Origin: Jaapia argillacea MUCL 33604
Taxonomy: Eukaryota > Basidiomycota > Agaricomycetes > Jaapiales > Jaapiaceae
DNA length: 57,763 nt
Assembly: GCA_000697665.1 (NCBI GenBank)
Contig: KL197725.1
Span: 167,895-225,657 of the forward strand
Direction of reading: 5' to 3'
The translations under genes were made by a program, and so were the position numbers. Shown here one piece after another: positions 13,177 to 23,992 of the stretch. The notes beneath the pieces were generated by a model. The model had not been told where the DNA came from. It saw only the letters and a program-made list of their open reading frames with translations, and made no database searches. The stretch's first letter is position 1, and each line of letters starts with the position of its first letter.

Positions 13177-13878
13177 CAGGTTGGAGCCTGAGTGCCTTCC
13201 AAAAAGGGTAAGATTGGATTTGACGCCATCATTGCAAGTCTTGCAATTGTCCAAGAATGGTTAGATGCTTGGCAACCGCAGCGCCAACTCATGATCCCAA
13301 CTTGTGCTGGTACCAAGCTGGTACTTTGGTACTTCAAGCTCGACTGCTCACTCCCGAACTCACTTTGTGCCCAGAGAGCTAGACTTTGTGTCACTCTCAT
13401 CACTCCACTAGACTTTGTGTCACGGATGTTCAATTCACGAACCCTTGTTGCACCCAAAATTCTGTGTCAAGGTACAATTCTGGATTGAGGTACGACCCCA
13501 TTGTCCTCCCGTGCTACGCCTGATTTGACCTTCTGCACCACTCTCCATTCTCAATGATCAAGTCCCCATTTCAGGCCAACCGATTTTGAGTCCGTTTTGT
13601 CCCTTCTTGCTAGTCCATTCGTGTCGTTTGACAATAGCTGGACAACCTGTGGAGGTATGCTTGCGCATTTTTCTTTTGTGCCATCGCTGATTTATGGCAC
13701 ACAGCCGCCACTCCACCCCTCGATCGATCACACCCTTCCATACCCCGAGCCAGAGATCTTGGTGCTCTTCTCACTATCCCTACCTCGGGACCTCCAATTG
13801 TACCCTGTCACTACCCTTCTTCCGTCTTTTCTCAAGGTGAGCATCTGTACATTGGTTGTACTCATTGTCCCATTGTAA
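13177..13878 (+). repeat. Long inverted repeat, right arm
   Basis: Inverted partner of 7529-8197. It carries the same exon-like segments and differs by scattered substitutions. It also has a ~31-bp tandem duplication (13380-13423 region) that doubles the TAGACTTTGTGTCAC word. The space between the previous gene and this arm (12818-13176) holds no gene I can support. Confidence 0.85.
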
Positions 13879-13937
13879 ACTCCCATGAGCCAACCCAAAC
13901 CCATCGAATTCGTTTGTTTTTTAACAGCCACAGGCCA

Positions 13938-14108
13938 TGTTGGAATTCGGGATTAAGATTCCCGTACAAGCTCGAATGAGCAACGTTTGATAGAGTTCGC
14001 ACGTTTACCATTCCATTGGGTTTCCGCTTCCTTTCCGTTACTCTGGTTCCTTCCTTTCCATATTCGGTATATAAGCGCCTTAGATACAAGATTGTACACT
14101 ATCGCGTG
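13938..14108 (+). repeat. 5' LTR of the Gag-only Copia element (matching part)
   Basis: Matches 15071 onward. Contains GGTATATAAGCGCC, a TATA box suitable for the element promoter. After about 14108 the sequence departs from the 3' LTR and instead contains the reverse complement of the last ~36 nt of the 3' LTR. Confidence 0.8.
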
Positions 14109-14213
14109 TGTGTAGAAATAACAGAAGTCGGGGCGCGTTTGGCTGAGCCCTCGCTTCTCGTTGATTCCCGTGTTACCGCATTCTCGAGGCCGAATTCGTA
14201 CGTCGTTACCGTT

Positions 14214-14978
14214 ATGTTGGAGAAACCGAGTGTTGGGAAATTGAATGACACCAATTATGCCGAATGGTGTGTGTTAATGGAAGCCTTGTTGGTTCGGAAA
14301 GGGCTATGGGATGTTGTCAGTGGTGAGGAGACGAGGCCGGCAGGAAGTGAGAATGCGAAGGTGGTTAAGGGATGGAAGAGGAAGTGTGCCAAGGCGAGGG
14401 CAGAAATTATTCTGCATGTCGAGACGACTCAGTTGCCCCACGTACGAAGCGCTGTTGTCACGGAGGTTTGGGAGACCTTGAAGGCTGTGCACCGTGCTCG
14501 GGGATTTGCGACGCGCCTCGCGTTACGTCGTAGGTTTCTCACGGCTGCCAAGAAGGATTCTCAGAGTATGGTCAGCTGGATTGCTGATGTTAGAAGGAAT
14601 GCTTTTAAATTGGAGGATATTGGAGTTAAAGTGGAGGACAAGGACCTCATTTTGGTGCTCACCATGGGCCTACCCCCGGCATACGAGACTTTCGTTGTCT
14701 CTCTCGATTCGACCCCTCCCGACGATCTTATTTTGGAATTTGTCATTGCACGCCTTCTTAACGAAGAAGCTCGTCAGGTCCTGACCACTGTCAAATCCGA
14801 GCCAGATCATGATGGCACCTATTCCGTCACTGCTACCTGCCGCGTCGGTTTGCAGCACATTACCTGTTTCAGCTGTGGCAAGAAGGGCCATTACCAATCA
14901 ACCTGTCCCACCAAGAAGCCCGAAGTTGCTGGCACCGCCGCTGTGGTTATCGAGGAGGAGGATGACGACGCTTGGTGA
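14214..14978 (+). CDS. gag: Copia-type Gag polyprotein
   Basis: A 254-residue protein. The start is at ATG 14214, although the frame is open further upstream. The N-terminus has KLNDTNYAEW, typical of the DUF4219/UBN2-like start of Copia Gag. The middle is the alpha-helical Gag core. Near the C-terminus is one CCHC zinc knuckle, CFSCGKKGHYQSTC, which binds RNA during packaging. An acidic tail (EEEDDDAW) precedes TGA. The ORF is intact and CpG-rich, unlike the genes around it. No protease motif follows, and the stop is about 90 bp before the 3' LTR. Confidence 0.92.
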   Translation: MLEKPSVGKLNDTNYAEWCVLMEALLVRKGLWDVVSGEETRPAGSENAKVVKGWKRKCAKARAEIILHVETTQLPHVRSAVVTEVWETLKAVHRARGFATRLALRRRFLTAAKKDSQSMVSWIADVRRNAFKLEDIGVKVEDKDLILVLTMGLPPAYETFVVSLDSTPPDDLILEFVIARLLNEEARQVLTTVKSEPDHDGTYSVTATCRVGLQHITCFSCGKKGHYQSTCPTKKPEVAGTAAVVIEEEDDDAW

Positions 14979-15070
14979 TTGAGGGGGTGCTACCTTACAG
15001 TATACAATTTCTTATTTCTCATTATTGTTGTTCACTTTCGTTGTCTACTCATTCTTTGCTTGAGGGGGTG

Positions 15071-15298
15071 TGTTGGAATTTGGGATTAAGATTCCCGTAC
15101 AAGCTCGAATGAGCAACATTTGATAGAGTTCGCACGTTTACCATTCCGTTGGGTTTCCGCTTCCTTTCCGTTACTCCAGTTCCTTCCTTTCCATATTCAG
15201 TATATAAGCGCCTTAGATACAAGATTGTACGCTATCGCGTTTGCAAGAGATTTGTGTCTATCTCAGCCAAACGCGCCCCAACTTCTGTTATTTCTACA
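15071..15298 (+). repeat. 3' LTR of the Gag-only Copia element
   Basis: 228 bp from TGTTGG to TTCTACA, immediately followed by the GGCCA target duplication. Contains AGTATATAAGCGCC. Confidence 0.85.
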
Positions 15299-15402
15299 GG
15301 CCATTGTGATCGCCATCCAGCAACTGACCCCAGCCATTCCCTTCTCTCATCTCAAGATTATACCACGACCTCTTGAGGCACCATCTCTTCCTTGAAGCTC
15401 CA

Positions 15403-16622
15403 ATGGCATCGATACCAATGTCTATTCAACCTGCCACCTCTGACCACGACGACATCGTAAGTTTAGCCATGGGTCGACTTCGGTACCTGACTAAAACGTA
15501 CCTCACACAGTACCTCAATGATCATGGTTATGTCGAATTATCATTCCCGGACTGCGAGCAGAACACCTGTGACATGGGGATCAATCACTACCCCCCAGCA
15601 GAGTGTGGAAGTGTCGTTTCTGACGTTCACGCCATGCTGAGGGATGAAGAGGTTCGTGCATTCAAATCTCAGAATTTACACTCATGAACATGCAGATAAC
15701 ACAGATCAATCAGCAACAGGACGGGGTTCAGACCTCTGAGTCCCAGCCAGTGGCTGGAACCACTGCGACAACTCCCCATTATTTACTGAGTAGGATATTT
15801 TCTCTGACACCTCCCTGTCTCTCATCTACCCCGTTATTAGCCCCCGTCAACTGTGCTAGACCTCCACTCCCAAAACCCTGTGCTGCTGGACGGCACCTTC
15901 GTCCTGCTCCCGTGAGTTGAAGTGCTAGATTCAAATCCACCCCTTTTACCTGCTAACCCTATTTCTCCTTGGTTAGGTCAAGGTTGCCCAGGGTTAGTCA
16001 TTGATTTTCTCCTTCATATCTTCTCATTCCTTCCCGTTTCCGCAGACCCGTGATACCATCCATACAGGCGCCACTTCTTTCCATGCATCGACAACTCCGA
16101 GGATAGTCAACATTTGGTATGAGAACTGTAAGTTTTTTGGTCCAATAACTTATACCTTGCTCCCAGGAGCCCCGCCTAATGCGAGGGACTCACATTCGTT
16201 CAAGGGGGCCCCTTAACCAACTGGTGAATATGACCAGTAATCCATTGACCAACCTGTCGGTGAGTTACTGTACATGGATAGTCAGCAATCTTTCCTTATC
16301 TCACCTGGCTGTTCAGGCTTGCAATACAATCTTGCAGTTGCCTTTCACATTTCCCACCCCCTCTCATTGCACGCCCCTACCAACCAACACGGCTCCTTCC
16401 AGATCGCACAACTCTGCCCACCACAGAGTTTCTGCGCCAGATCCTGCCTTTGGTATACTCTTGGATGGAATTGATAATCTGAGAGTACAGAGTGAAGTGA
16501 TGCAATCGCTTATCACTAGCACGCAAGATGCTTTGAGGACCCTGGATGTGCGGTTGGTTGCGATGGAAACCAGAGCGTCAAGGTGGATGCAGGCAATGTC
16601 CTCCGCAAGTTTGTATTTTTAG
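15403..16622 (+). CDS. Unidentified multi-exon protein with C-terminal coiled coil
   Basis: Not recognised. Exon 1 starts MASIPMSIQPATSDHDDI and ends at a GTAAGT donor. The next exon contains NDHGYVELSFPDCEQN, joined after a short intron to ITQINQQQDGVQTSES. Later short exons include STVLDLHSQNPVLLDG. The last part (about 16440-16622) reads DGIDNLRVQSEVMQSLITS and continues as a heptad-rich helix, ending SASLYF with TAG. Its general build (small exons, low complexity, coiled coil) resembles the gene at 594-2886. The Copia element sits just upstream and may separate it from its promoter. Confidence 0.4.
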
Positions 16623-17570
16623 ATTCGCACACCACAGTCTTGAATGGGGCAGGAACTCTGTCCATCAATGTTGTCATTATGCCTATATGTATCTCATTCT
16701 TTACATGCACTTCTTGTCGTTTGAATNCAACTCATATGTTCATTCCTCATACCCACTGCGATGCCAGACTTGAGCTTGAGCCCTGAGAAGCTAAAAATTG
16801 TCTTCATATACCTAACTATTCTAATCCTTACGCGGCGCCGCACGGAAGATACAAGTGGAAATACCCAGTCACTCGTGTACCCCTGACTCGTAGCCTAGTT
16901 CCTTCCATGCCGACAAGCGTTTGCAAGGAACATTTGAAGAAAGTCCTTAATCACCCAATGGTTCTGATACAACACCAGGAACAGAAATTTCTTAACTCCC
17001 TACTATTCACATAAGCCAACCAGCCATAATGCTCGAGAGTTTGTGACAAGAGACTTACTGAATCAAATACCTTCAATAGATCACCTTTTGCCTGCATATG
17101 CAACATGCGACCGATAATGAGATGTAGTCTTGCTTGGTCCCTCAAGAAGTGCTGGTAGGAGAGTTAATGTATGAAGTTTGGAAAAAGCAGCAGATGTTTC
17201 TGACCTGAACTGCAGAGTACAAGGATTTGTCCCATCCAAGCTCCTTGCATAGAGAATATCCTCGAGGACTCGACCTCCCCACCTCGCCAGGGGGTTTTGG
17301 TATCCGAGCACCATTAGAAAGGGTGGCCAGGGTCAGTAGCCGTAGCACTGGGCTTTCTGCGTATTTCTGTTCCTATACGAAAGTTGGTTAGTGGAGAGAA
17401 CACGGTTGATAGATTGCGTACTGCTACATCACCTTCAGAGTCACACCACTTCAGCAACCTTCTGGAGGTTTGCAAAGGATCTGTAACTCCAGAGAACAGA
17501 GGCTGCATTCAACAGTGGGTAAGTCTATATCTCGTTGTCATGATCTCTTTGGTTTTGGGGGTCTGAATTT
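16623..17570. other. Unresolved stretch with one N
   Basis: Contains a single N at 16727. Some minus-strand sequence around 17081-17314 (WGGRVLEDILYARSLDG) looks protein-like but cannot be joined in frame to neighbouring pieces. I do not call a gene here. Confidence 0.3.
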
Positions 17571-18011
17571 TGCTCGTCTGCCTAGTGTTTGGAGCCTATG
17601 TGCCTGGCAACAATCTTCCACACAGGACGCGTCGCCAATCCGGAAGACATCTTTGCCACCGCCGTTGACATCATCAGAACCATCAACACCAAGCCCTCTT
17701 TGTTTCAACTCTACTTCCCCCTCTCTCTGCCATCTTCTCCAATCTCTAAATCTTCATTTCAACATTGCTTCCATCCCTCTTCACTCCAATACTCAACATC
17801 TATGGGCCCTGCCGCCCCAGCCTACCTTGTGCAGCTTCGCGATGCAAGGCCGCCTGGAATCAGGATTGTTCAAAGTAAATGTGCAAGACCCATTGTCGTG
17901 TCACATATGAATCTAAGCCTCAGGGTGTTTGATGTGTTGTAGTGAAACACCATAGTAGCATCTCTGCATGTATGTACTGGTTAATGTCATTGGTGATGTT
18001 CAAGTTTGTGG

Positions 18012-19880
18012 GCTAAAGTGGGCTATTGTGAAGTTTCACCATCTGGTACTACCTCATCGTCTTCCGTGGATCCACCACATGTGCAACCTCAGTCTACCTC
18101 TCCCTCCACATTGAGCTCGACTTCACGTCCAACAATGTCACCTGCAGCTTCTGCATCAACGTCCAACTTGCCTGATACACCATCCCAATCGAAGGACTTT
18201 GCACAGCCAATTGCCTCACTATGGCAGAAACCTCTTGTTGGTTTGGTGGAGAATTGTAATAACGCAATGATTAAGGCGGCGGAGGAGGCACGAAGACTGG
18301 ATGAGGATATTGAGGCTGAGAACTGTAGCCGGAACATAATCACTGCTATTGTTTGGCGAGCAGTGAGTACATTTCAGAATTAGCTTGGATGGTCTCAACT
18401 CATATCTTCCTAGGCTGCTGTGGCTCCACAACGAATCCCAGTAGTTGTCAAGTCCCTCCCCAGCCTCGTCATTAATGACCATAACAACCTAGCATTGTTA
18501 CTCTCATTGGGCCCACGTCCTGAGCAATGTGCTACCCACTGTGAGATCTACTCATTAGCTGATGGATGGAGCATTCAACCATTTGATGTCCCAACCACCA
18601 TCCATGCTGGCAAGACGCTACTCTGCCGACTATTACCAGAAGGTTTAACTGGTCCTTCATTTGCCAACGAAGACTGTGTTGACTTTGCTGCAACCATTCT
18701 TGACCTGACCTGGAAGCCTACGATAGGACAAAAGCGTCTTCAAAGTGTATCTGATGCCAAAGATGAATCACATCTGAAGCAGGACATTTCGATTCAACTG
18801 CCTCTCTTCAAACGGGCTTGCATGTCAGGGTTGCAGGTGTGTCTCATTTTTGCTTTCTCATCCTTTCACTAACTCCTCTAAGTCAGGTGCCAGGCTCAAA
18901 TGCCAATGCCACAGAGGTTGACCTATCTAGAGTAGATGAGGACATGTTTGCCGAAACTGTGAGTCTTATTCTTCCGAATCTTCAGTATATGGACTAATTC
19001 AAACTTGTTGATCAGACATTTAAGGCCTGTGATGGTATGACCTCCTCACCCTCTTCTCCGTCATCCTAATCTGTGTCTACGACTGCACCAGGGTCTGCAC
19101 CATCCACAGTAGCCACTTCACTGTCCACTCATTCGTCAAGTCTCTCCACTTCATCTGGTCAGGCGTCCCGCAGTAGACTCCGTGCTGGAAAGGTCTCATG
19201 GCCATCTGGAATCCCATTTCACCAGATATATGCTGGCTTCAGACAGTTGCACAAGATCCAGCGGCAGTCCCCCGTCCCCTTCTGAAAACTGCGTTTCCCA
19301 AGGCATTTGGTTATCCATATTTTCCATCAACACTTACCAAAGCATGTCAAGATCTTGAACGGGGAAACCCAACACTTTGGAATGTCTTCATTAACTACAG
19401 CGATTCAGATATGGGTCTATGGATGAACTACATTGCTGAACTGAAAGCCCTGGGCACGTTGGAGCACTCGGTCCTTCCATGGCTCTCCCGGGAAATGGAG
19501 TCCATGGATGGTTTCAGTGGTGATTATATCCAATCAGCCATAGCTTCTGGTGCTAAGGAGAGGAGTGACTTTGTACCTGCTGTTTTTCTTCACTTGGACT
19601 TGACTACTGACTCAAATTGTTAATGTAGGTGGATGATTCTCACCAACACATCACGGGGACAATTCAAACTGACATCACCAATACTTCGGGCAAGCCATCA
19701 GCTGATGAGCTATGGACTGATGGGCTGATTGCCTCCATGTCAGACGAAACACTAGCAGATCTCACTGCATCATTTACATTTGATCTTCAAACTCTTCCAG
19801 TGGGGAATGACTTTCAATTACCTGGCTTTGACTTTTCGAATATGATCAAGGGAGACGAAGGCGCTACCCTCTACAACTAA
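18012..19880 (+). CDS. Unidentified multi-exon protein, Ser/Thr-rich N-part and acidic tail
   Basis: Not recognised. The first clear exon is Ser/Thr/Pro-rich, then reads FAQPIASLWQKPLVGLVEN and a charged helix. After an intron near 18366 comes PVVVKSLPSLVINDHNNLAL, then a globular part with DGWSIQPFDVPTTIHAGKTL. A Ser-rich exon near 19075 leads to SRLRAGKVSWPSG. Across 19190-19285 two frames both look coding (WPSGIPFHQIYAGF and AIWNPISPDICWLQTV), so a frameshift is possible. The last exon (from about 19629) ends in an acidic, hydrophobic-patterned tail and TAA at 19878-19880. The upstream limit is unclear; 17571-18011 has open frames I cannot join confidently. Confidence 0.4.
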
Positions 19881-20594
19881 TCTCATCTTTTCTGTTCATT
19901 CATCTGCCATTCCTTCATTCAATGCCTGTCATTCCTTCCGTTCCTTTCGTTCCTTCATCCATTCATTGCCCCTTCATCATTGTTCCTTCATCCACAGACT
20001 AATATCAACACCTAATTCTTAATCGACAATATGACCTATATGTATTTTTATCCTTTCATTTACATCCACCTCCACATTGTAGCTATTCACAAGCTTCCGC
20101 ACAATACACATCTTCACCATGACTTCTCGATGACCCCAGCAAACCATCAATTATCCATGTATGAGCAAACAAGGTTGTGCATCCTGAGGTGGGAAGGACT
20201 CAGGTGTGGATCTGGGGGAGGAAAGGCTAGAATGCTCAGTGAAGGAAACAACTGGTGAGGCGAGGCAGCAGAAGATAGTTCCATGGGAATTCTGGGCGAG
20301 TGGCTGTGTCACTTGCCCATAACTCTCACGCCTTCAAATGAAGGTAACCTTTCAGGATCTGTGCCTCCACGCATCTTGGCTCCCAACCGAAACATTGGCC
20401 ATACCTCTGAACGCTGCATAGTCTGCCGGAAGGGGATGCGAGGACTGATATCTTGCCTCTCCGTAGAGTTCGGCCATGTATGTCTTCGTGTGCAACCTGA
20501 GGATGTGCTGTTCGTGTCAAGGACTGTTCCTCCTTACATCTGGATCTGATATTTCCCACCGCTGCAGCCACTGGGATGAATCATATTTGGTACT

Positions 20595-23561
20595 GTGACA
20601 CTCGACCTGTTGAATTGCACGGAAGTCAGGAGTGTGCCGACCCTGGTACATCCGAGCGCGAAAGATGACATTGGGACTATTGCTGCGAGGACACAGAGTC
20701 AGAATGCAAGTGTCAGTGGTGGAGATCTTGGTGAAATGGGTTTGATGGAGACCCTCTGTCCATTCCAGTTGTTGTATGGGGATGGAATCGAGAGACTTGG
20801 TGCTGAGAGTGCGAGAGAGAGGGTTAGATGGGTTAGCGCTATTTGGTGCATTTCACTTTTTGTTTTCGTCCTGATTGCAAAACTGACCAATTGTTTTTGT
20901 GTTGGCTTATAGGGAGGCGTTGGATCGTTCGGACAGCAGGTCACCAACCGGCTCTATTTGCACCATTCGTTCACAGACGAGTACTGTTAGTACACAATCA
21001 ACAGCTTTGGGTTCGGCCCTCACTTCCTACATTCCTCCCATGGAATCTATCCCCCGACCTGTCCAATCTACAATTGATCTCTGGTACTTCCTCGTATACC
21101 GGAACTGGATACGGACACCACCCTTTCCCATGCTCCATCTCTTACTTCGACCACCTTCCCGACTCGAACTCGCACAACTGCTGCCGTCTCCAGAAACACC
21201 TACTTGTATTCTGGTGACCCCCGCGTTATCGCTCCCAGTAGGAGCAGCTCGATCAGGAGGACGAGTTTCATGACGGACTTGGATGAGGAGTTTGCAAGCG
21301 CTGTCAGGAGGGCTAGGGATGCTCGACCTGGACTCAGGTTCGGGTTGAGCTTGGTTGCTGGTGCAAACGTCGATGGAAGCCTCGTTACGATCAGCAGTGG
21401 ACCGAGATTGAGTGGAGACGTAAGAGTTACTCCACCACCTAGTCTGAGGTCGAGGAGCAAGTCTCGCAGTCGGGCAATGAGTTCTATTGGTGGGAGTGAG
21501 TTGTCCGATGAAGGGTTCTTCACTGCTGGTTCGAGGACGAGCTCGGACTCCTGGGCGTCGAGTTTCTTCTTGACGCTGTCGTATACAGACTCAAGGGAAC
21601 CAACCACATCTACAGACCGGACTGTTACGGGATTGGGAATCACATCCGGCTCAGGGACCAATATTGTCCCATCAACTTTATCTTATCGATGCACTGATTC
21701 TGCCTCCTTTCTGGGTGATTCGCACACCGGGAGTGGCCCTCAAACGTCAGATACATACACTCCTACTTCACCGTCGAGAAGTACGGCCACTAGGTCAAGG
21801 AGGCTTTCCGGAAGAGCTAGTTCTAGGACGTTCTCGAGTGGATATTCCTACCCCAGTATCGAGGATGAGAGCTCAGACAAAGAAAATACGGATGATTATA
21901 CTCATTCCGGAACTCGTTCGACAGGCGGTTGGACAACTGGGTCCTGTTCATGTTCTTACACTGGGTCTTGTTTGACCTGCCAATCTACCTACTCGTCTTG
22001 ATACACCCCTTCAGCGCCTCGAACCGAGCTGCCTACCGAAGAGGAAGAAGATCGAACCCCACCGCCGAGCTCTCTCGGCTCGCCACCTACAATTCCTTCA
22101 TCGTTGGACTATGCAATGGCTGAAGTATGTTCGACAGAGTATGAGACTGCCGAAGTGTGCTCGACGGAATTCAGTATGGCTGAGGTATGCACAGAGAGGA
22201 TGACAGAGTTCTCGACCGCCGATGTTTGTACTGAGAGGGAGACGGAGTTCTCCACTGCGGAGGTATGCTCAACGGAACCCAAGACTGAGTATGACACTGC
22301 AAAGTGTGTCTGTGTCCCTGTACCATCAGTGACAGAGGAAGAGGTTGAAGAGAGTGTCGAGGAAGAGGAAGTTGAACACGTTCTTGAGGACCAGAGGCCC
22401 GAGGAGCCAGAGGAGCCTACGCCTGTGGTCGTAGTCCCAGAGGAGGACCATGCCAACGAGGAAGAATCTGAGGAGGCTGAGGTTACGAGTATCATGTCGC
22501 CGCCCTCTGAGATCGCGATCATCCCCTCCACGCTGGAGACGGAGAGTGAGATTTACCCCAAGGAAGTTCCTCTCCCTCCTTCGACTTACAGCCCCTCCAT
22601 CCCGTCCACAGAGCTCCTTTCACTTGAGATATTGGAGCCATCGTCCATGTCGTCACCTTCAGAGATCACCATATCCAGCCCTGAAGAGTCGACACAAGTG
22701 TCCGTGATAAGCCCGTCTCCCTCCATGCCCATAGCCTCGATTCCAAGCAGCCCTATGACCCTCTCTATGTCAATCCAAACCGAGTCCTCAATCACTCCGA
22801 CTCCCACCAAACGGACTCCCAGCGTTGTCTCATCTTCGCTCTCTGTTTCGCAACCTACTCCAGCCACTCCGTCGATTCGAGAGTCTCTGTGGGCATCGGA
22901 GAGTGACAAATCATATGAGTCCTCTGTTTTGCAGGCCTCGCCGTCCATTCGCTCGCTTGCGGTTCCAGAAGGCATGGACACCTCTTACGATACGTCGTTT
23001 TTGCGACCGAGTGGCTCCATCATATCAACCGAGGTTCTGGGGAGGCTCACTCCCATCACTGAAGTACCGTCTTCCATCATGCCCTCGTCGCCCACTTCTA
23101 TCACCGCAACTCCCAACTCTGTGTCGACGCCAACCTCCGTTGTCACACCAACTCTGACTAGGCAGTCTTCAGTGACGGTTACCAGGACACCGCCCTCTGT
23201 GTCGACTGCCTCAAGTATCTCAATGCGATCCTCTGTTTTCGATGCTCGGTTGTTATATGACTACGAGATAAGCGAGCCTTCGGAGCTATCACTCTTGTCA
23301 ACACATCGTTCACCTCCTTCGCCTGTATGGAGAGCTGTAGGTCTGTTCTTTCTCTGAACTGTTCTTTTATTGATATACACCTTTTTTAGTTTTCGCTGGC
23401 TATGGTTCCATTGCCCTGCTCACCAGCACCTTCGACAAGCAGCGTCTCTATCGGCGGTCCCGCAATGCCTTCGCCCATCGTCGTCCCTTCCCCGTGCCCC
23501 TGGTGCAGCTTCCAGGGCTTTCGTTGATGGTTTATTTGAATTTTGTGCACGCACTTCTTAA
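20595..23561 (+). pseudogene. PH-domain, Ser/Thr-rich protein with EY.TAEVC repeats, frame-broken
   Basis: The first exon ends with what looks like the last strand and C-terminal helix of a pleckstrin-homology domain (GDGIERLGAESARERVRW, then VSAIW). It is joined across an intron (about 20851-20911) to EALDRSDSRSPTGS. PH domains bind phosphoinositides or proteins at membranes. A long Ser/Thr-rich region follows, with SGDPRVIAPSRSSS and TDLDEEFASAVRRARDARPG. Then come seven imperfect copies of a (M/T)E(Y/F)(E/S)TA(E/D)VC unit (22104-22320) and a Ser/Pro/Glu-rich tail. The frame needs +1 shifts near 21084 and near 21122 and reads through TGA 21999-22001, so the copy appears inactivated. The N-terminal PH strands upstream (20283-20594) are not clear. 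The 3' end is uncertain. Confidence 0.55.
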
Positions 23562-23992
23562 GTCCCGTCGGAGCTGATCTATGTGCACCTCATCCAGACC
23601 ACTAACATGCCGCTTGCGTTCACCTCAACTGACTCTTTCATCAATGGAAGGCCCGTTTGTATGATTATCCAAGAACCATTGTTCTTCTCCTCACTTCTCC
23701 TCTTTCATTGGTATGGCAGCAATTTGTCGTTCGCGAATGTGTGATCAGGATGGTGGAACCAATCGCGAAGGATCGGATCGTGATGTGCTTCCTTGAAGTC
23801 AAAAATACCAGCAGTCCATGATGACAATATTAATGTCATTGTGGTTGGAAGCGTCGGCATCTATGTTGCCCTTGAGTGGCCATTGATTTCTTCTATATCC
23901 CAAACAGGAAATAAGGTAAGATACAGATTGAGGTGCAAGGCAATGTCAGGGCAAGGTGCATCCACTTTCCAACTTACCACCGTAGCTGAGCA

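Larger units (their letters stand above)
13938..15298 (+). mobile_element. Short Copia-type LTR retrotransposon encoding only Gag (TR-GAG type)
   Basis: The element starts TGTTGG, ends TTCTACA, and is flanked by the perfect 5-bp target duplication GGCCA (13933-13937 and 15299-15303). The 5' LTR-like region (13938 to about 14108) and the 3' LTR (15071-15298) match over ~170 bp with about eight differences, mostly transitions. A purine tract GAGGGGGTG abuts the 3' LTR. Between them lies one Gag ORF and no protease, integrase or reverse transcriptase, so the element must borrow pol functions. The intact ORF and target duplication suggest a fairly recent insertion. It landed about 100 bp upstream of the gene starting at 15403. 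Confidence 0.9.
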
